This document shows, piece after piece, positions 5,402 to 6,621 of a stretch of DNA of 6,621 bases. The stretch's first letter is position 1. Each line of letters starts with the position of its first letter. The position numbers and the translations under genes were made by a program. Origin of the DNA: Candidatus Omnitrophota bacterium (GTDB lineage Bacteria > Omnitrophota > Omnitrophia > Omnitrophales > Aquincolibacteriaceae). The notes below the pieces were generated by a model, which saw only the letters and a list, made by a program, of their open reading frames with translations, was not told the origin of the DNA and did not search any database. The stretch covers positions 1-6,621 of the forward strand of contig JAHFHB010000112.1 in the NCBI GenBank assembly GCA_023247135.1, read 5' to 3'.

Positions 5402-6522
5402 GCGGAACAAGCTCCCTTCAGATCCAGCGCTGTTTTGAGCGCGCGGTCAATCCAGCCGCCGCCCAAAATTTTAGTGCCGTCATAAATCACCGCGCCTTGT
5501 CCGGCGGTAATGGCTTCCTGCGGTTCTTCAAACATGACCTGCACAGAGCCATCAGCCAGCACCGTCACTTCCGCCGCGGCTTTGACATGCTGCGAACGGA
5601 TTTTGACATGCGCTTTAAAAATCGCTCCGGGCGTTTGGGGAATAAACCAGTTCATGCGCGAGGCCGTCAGGCCCGCGTCCAGAAGATCGCTTTTCTCGCC
5701 GACAATGACCTCATTGCGCTCCGGGTCGGTCGCCGTCACATAAATTCTGTCTTTGGCCGCCACGCCCAACCCGCGGCGCTGCCCGCGTGTGTAGTGGTAA
5801 AAACCGTCGTGCTGTCCGATTTCCCTGCCTTCCTGATCACGAATGGCCCCGGGATGTTTTTCGCCCTTGAAAAATTCTTTCTCCAGAAACGCCCCGTAAT
5901 CATTGCTCGGGATGAAACAGATTTCCTGCGAATCGGGTTTGTTTTTCACGCACAGATCGAACTCGGCGGCTTTGGCGCGAATCTGATCTTTGGTGAAATG
6001 GCTGACCGGCAGCAAGATGAAAGGAAGCAGATCCGGCGCCACTGGAAAAAGTACGTAGGACTGATCTTTACGCGGATCGGCGCCTTCGGCCAGGGCCAGC
6101 GCTCCCGTTTTTTCATCGCGCACGATTTGCGCGTAATGGCCGGTGGCGATCATGTCGTAACCGAGCTGGCGCGCCTTCTGTAAAAAGAGGCGGAATTTAA
6201 TATGTTCGTTGCAGGCCACGCACGGATTGGGAGTGCGCCCACGTTTGTATTCTTCCGCAAAGTAATCCACCACGTGCTTTTTAAAATCTTCTTCGAAATT
6301 AAAAACCCAGTAGGGGATGCCGAGAGAATCCGCGACTTCGCGCGCATCGTCTACGCCGCTGATGCCGCAGCAGGCGCGCGTGTTCACGCTCGCGCAGCTG
6401 CCCGAAGCCCAGGTGCGGATGGTCGCGCCGCCCACTTCATGGCCCGCCTGCTTGAGAATGGCAGCAGCCACTGAACTGTCGACGCCGCCGCTCATGGCGA
6501 CAAGAATTTTCTTTTTTTCCAT
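5398..6522 (-). CDS. mnmA: tRNA-specific 2-thiouridylase MnmA
   Basis: This cytoplasmic enzyme makes 2-thiouridine at the wobble uridine (U34) of Lys, Glu and Gln tRNAs. It adenylates the base with ATP and then transfers sulfur from a persulfide carrier. The 374-residue length fits the family (about 360-380). The N-terminal PP-loop ATP motif SGGVDSS is at residues 11-17. The catalytic cysteines are in TPNPCVACN (C104, with C101 forming a CxxC) and in DSQEICFIP (C202), matching C102 and C199 of E. coli. The HYTRGQRRGLG segment near residues 243-253 is the usual central-domain signature. Extra cysteines occur at 43, 51 and 52. I chose the ATG at 6520-6522 because GAGG lies 6 nt upstream of it. 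A TTG 12 nt further upstream also opens the frame, but it overlaps that ribosome-binding site. The stop overlaps the next gene's GTG, so the two are probably translationally coupled. The family call is secure. Confidence 0.97.
   Translation of the reverse strand: MEKKKILVAMSGGVDSSVAAAILKQAGHEVGGATIRTWASGSCASVNTRACCGISGVDDAREVADSLGIPYWVFNFEEDFKKHVVDYFAEEYKRGRTPNPCVACNEHIKFRLFLQKARQLGYDMIATGHYAQIVRDEKTGALALAEGADPRKDQSYVLFPVAPDLLPFILLPVSHFTKDQIRAKAAEFDLCVKNKPDSQEICFIPSNDYGAFLEKEFFKGEKHPGAIRDQEGREIGQHDGFYHYTRGQRRGLGVAAKDRIYVTATDPERNEVIVGEKSDLLDAGLTASRMNWFIPQTPGAIFKAHVKIRSQHVKAAAEVTVLADGSVQVMFEEPQEAITAGQGAVIYDGTKILGGGWIDRALKTALDLKGACSA
5402..5418 (-). promoter_or_regulatory. Ribosome-binding site of the rnfC-like gene, inside mnmA
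   Basis: AAGGGAG at 5412-5418 (minus strand) lies within the last codons of mnmA, 10 nt before the GTG at 5401. The TTG at 5410 would be only 1 nt from this motif and the ATG at 5383 far from it, so the GTG is the best start. The layout suits translation by reinitiation after mnmA. Confidence 0.5.
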
Positions 6523-6532
6523 ACCCTTCCTC
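6523..6532 (-). promoter_or_regulatory. Ribosome-binding site of mnmA
   Basis: On the minus strand the sequence GAGGAAGGGT directly precedes the ATG at 6520-6522, with GAGG ending 6 nt before it. This decides between the ATG and the in-frame TTG at 6532-6534, whose last base begins the GAGG. The 29-nt gap to the upstream stop codon is otherwise T-rich and leaves no room for a clear promoter, which suggests transcription from further upstream. Confidence 0.7.
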
Positions 6533-6551
6533 AAAATGTAAAAATGAAAAA

Positions 6552-6621
6552 CTAGGCGCCTTGGGGCAGTCCGGCAAGAATCTTATCAAGCTGAAGGCGC
6601 TCGCGCACCATCTGTTCCAGC
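6552..6621 (-). CDS. C-terminal end of an unidentified gene (partial)
   Basis: A minus-strand frame is open from the right window edge to a TAG stop at 6552-6554 and encodes 22 residues ending in LDKILAGLPQGA. The peptide is a charged, leucine-containing helix-like tail, and its codons often end in G or C like those of the neighbouring genes, which supports real coding. The start and most of the gene lie outside the window. The stop is 29 nt before the mnmA start, on the same strand, so the two are probably cotranscribed. No domain is visible and I do not recognise the family. Confidence 0.55.
   Translation of the reverse strand, partial: LEQMVRERLQLDKILAGLPQGA

Noticed and set aside
5402..5410. 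TTG start at 5410 for the rnfC-like gene
   Set aside because: It is only 1 nt from the AAGGGAG motif, too close for initiation. The GTG at 5401 has workable spacing and overlaps the mnmA stop in the common GTGA arrangement.
5254..6183. Long plus-strand open frame of 309 codons
   Set aside because: It lies antisense to mnmA and the start of the rnfC-like gene, both of which have clear family motifs. Its translation shows no domain-like pattern and is a by-product of the codon composition.

Overview
The window looks like chromosomal DNA from a moderately GC-rich, diderm-type bacterium. Every gene I can support lies on the minus strand, so transcription runs from right to left. The gene content is an MnmA with a CxxC-type catalytic motif, Rnf-type redox subunits, and an exported protein carrying three DsbA-like domains joined by Pro/Ala linkers. 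This would fit an uncultivated anaerobe of the Omnitrophota or Elusimicrobiota kind. That placement is an impression from protein style, not a demonstrated assignment.

Layout in transcription order. At the right edge is the 22-residue C-terminus of an unidentified gene (6552-6621). It is followed after 29 nt by mnmA (tRNA 2-thiouridine synthase, 5398-6522). mnmA overlaps an RnfC-like iron-sulfur protein gene (4049-5401) by 4 nt (GTGA). A 142-nt gap follows. Then comes a 772-residue exported protein (1588-3906) with an N-terminal membrane anchor, a SurA-like helical region and three tandem CPFC thioredoxin domains. A strong hairpin with a T-run (1504-1547) follows it. Immediately after the hairpin comes an RnfD-like membrane protein gene (546-1490). 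Two bases after its stop codon a 123-residue membrane protein begins (172-543), whose C-terminus resembles that of RnfA. The last 171 bases hold a perfect 24-bp palindrome (133-156) and no gene I can defend.

The most notable point is that the Rnf-related set looks incomplete and altered. The RnfC-like protein keeps two 4Fe-4S motifs but has a changed GAECEPY-type signature. The RnfD-like protein lacks the SGAT-type threonine motif used for covalent FMN attachment. The RnfA-like protein is about two thirds of normal length and has no cysteines, so it cannot ligate the intramembrane 2Fe-2S cluster. No RnfB, RnfE or RnfG is visible. The rnfC-like and rnfD-like genes are separated by the triple-DsbA gene. 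One possible reading, which is inference only, is an Rnf-derived membrane module adapted to another purpose, perhaps feeding or draining electrons for the exported thiol-disulfide protein. A decaying or differently wired Rnf relative is equally possible.
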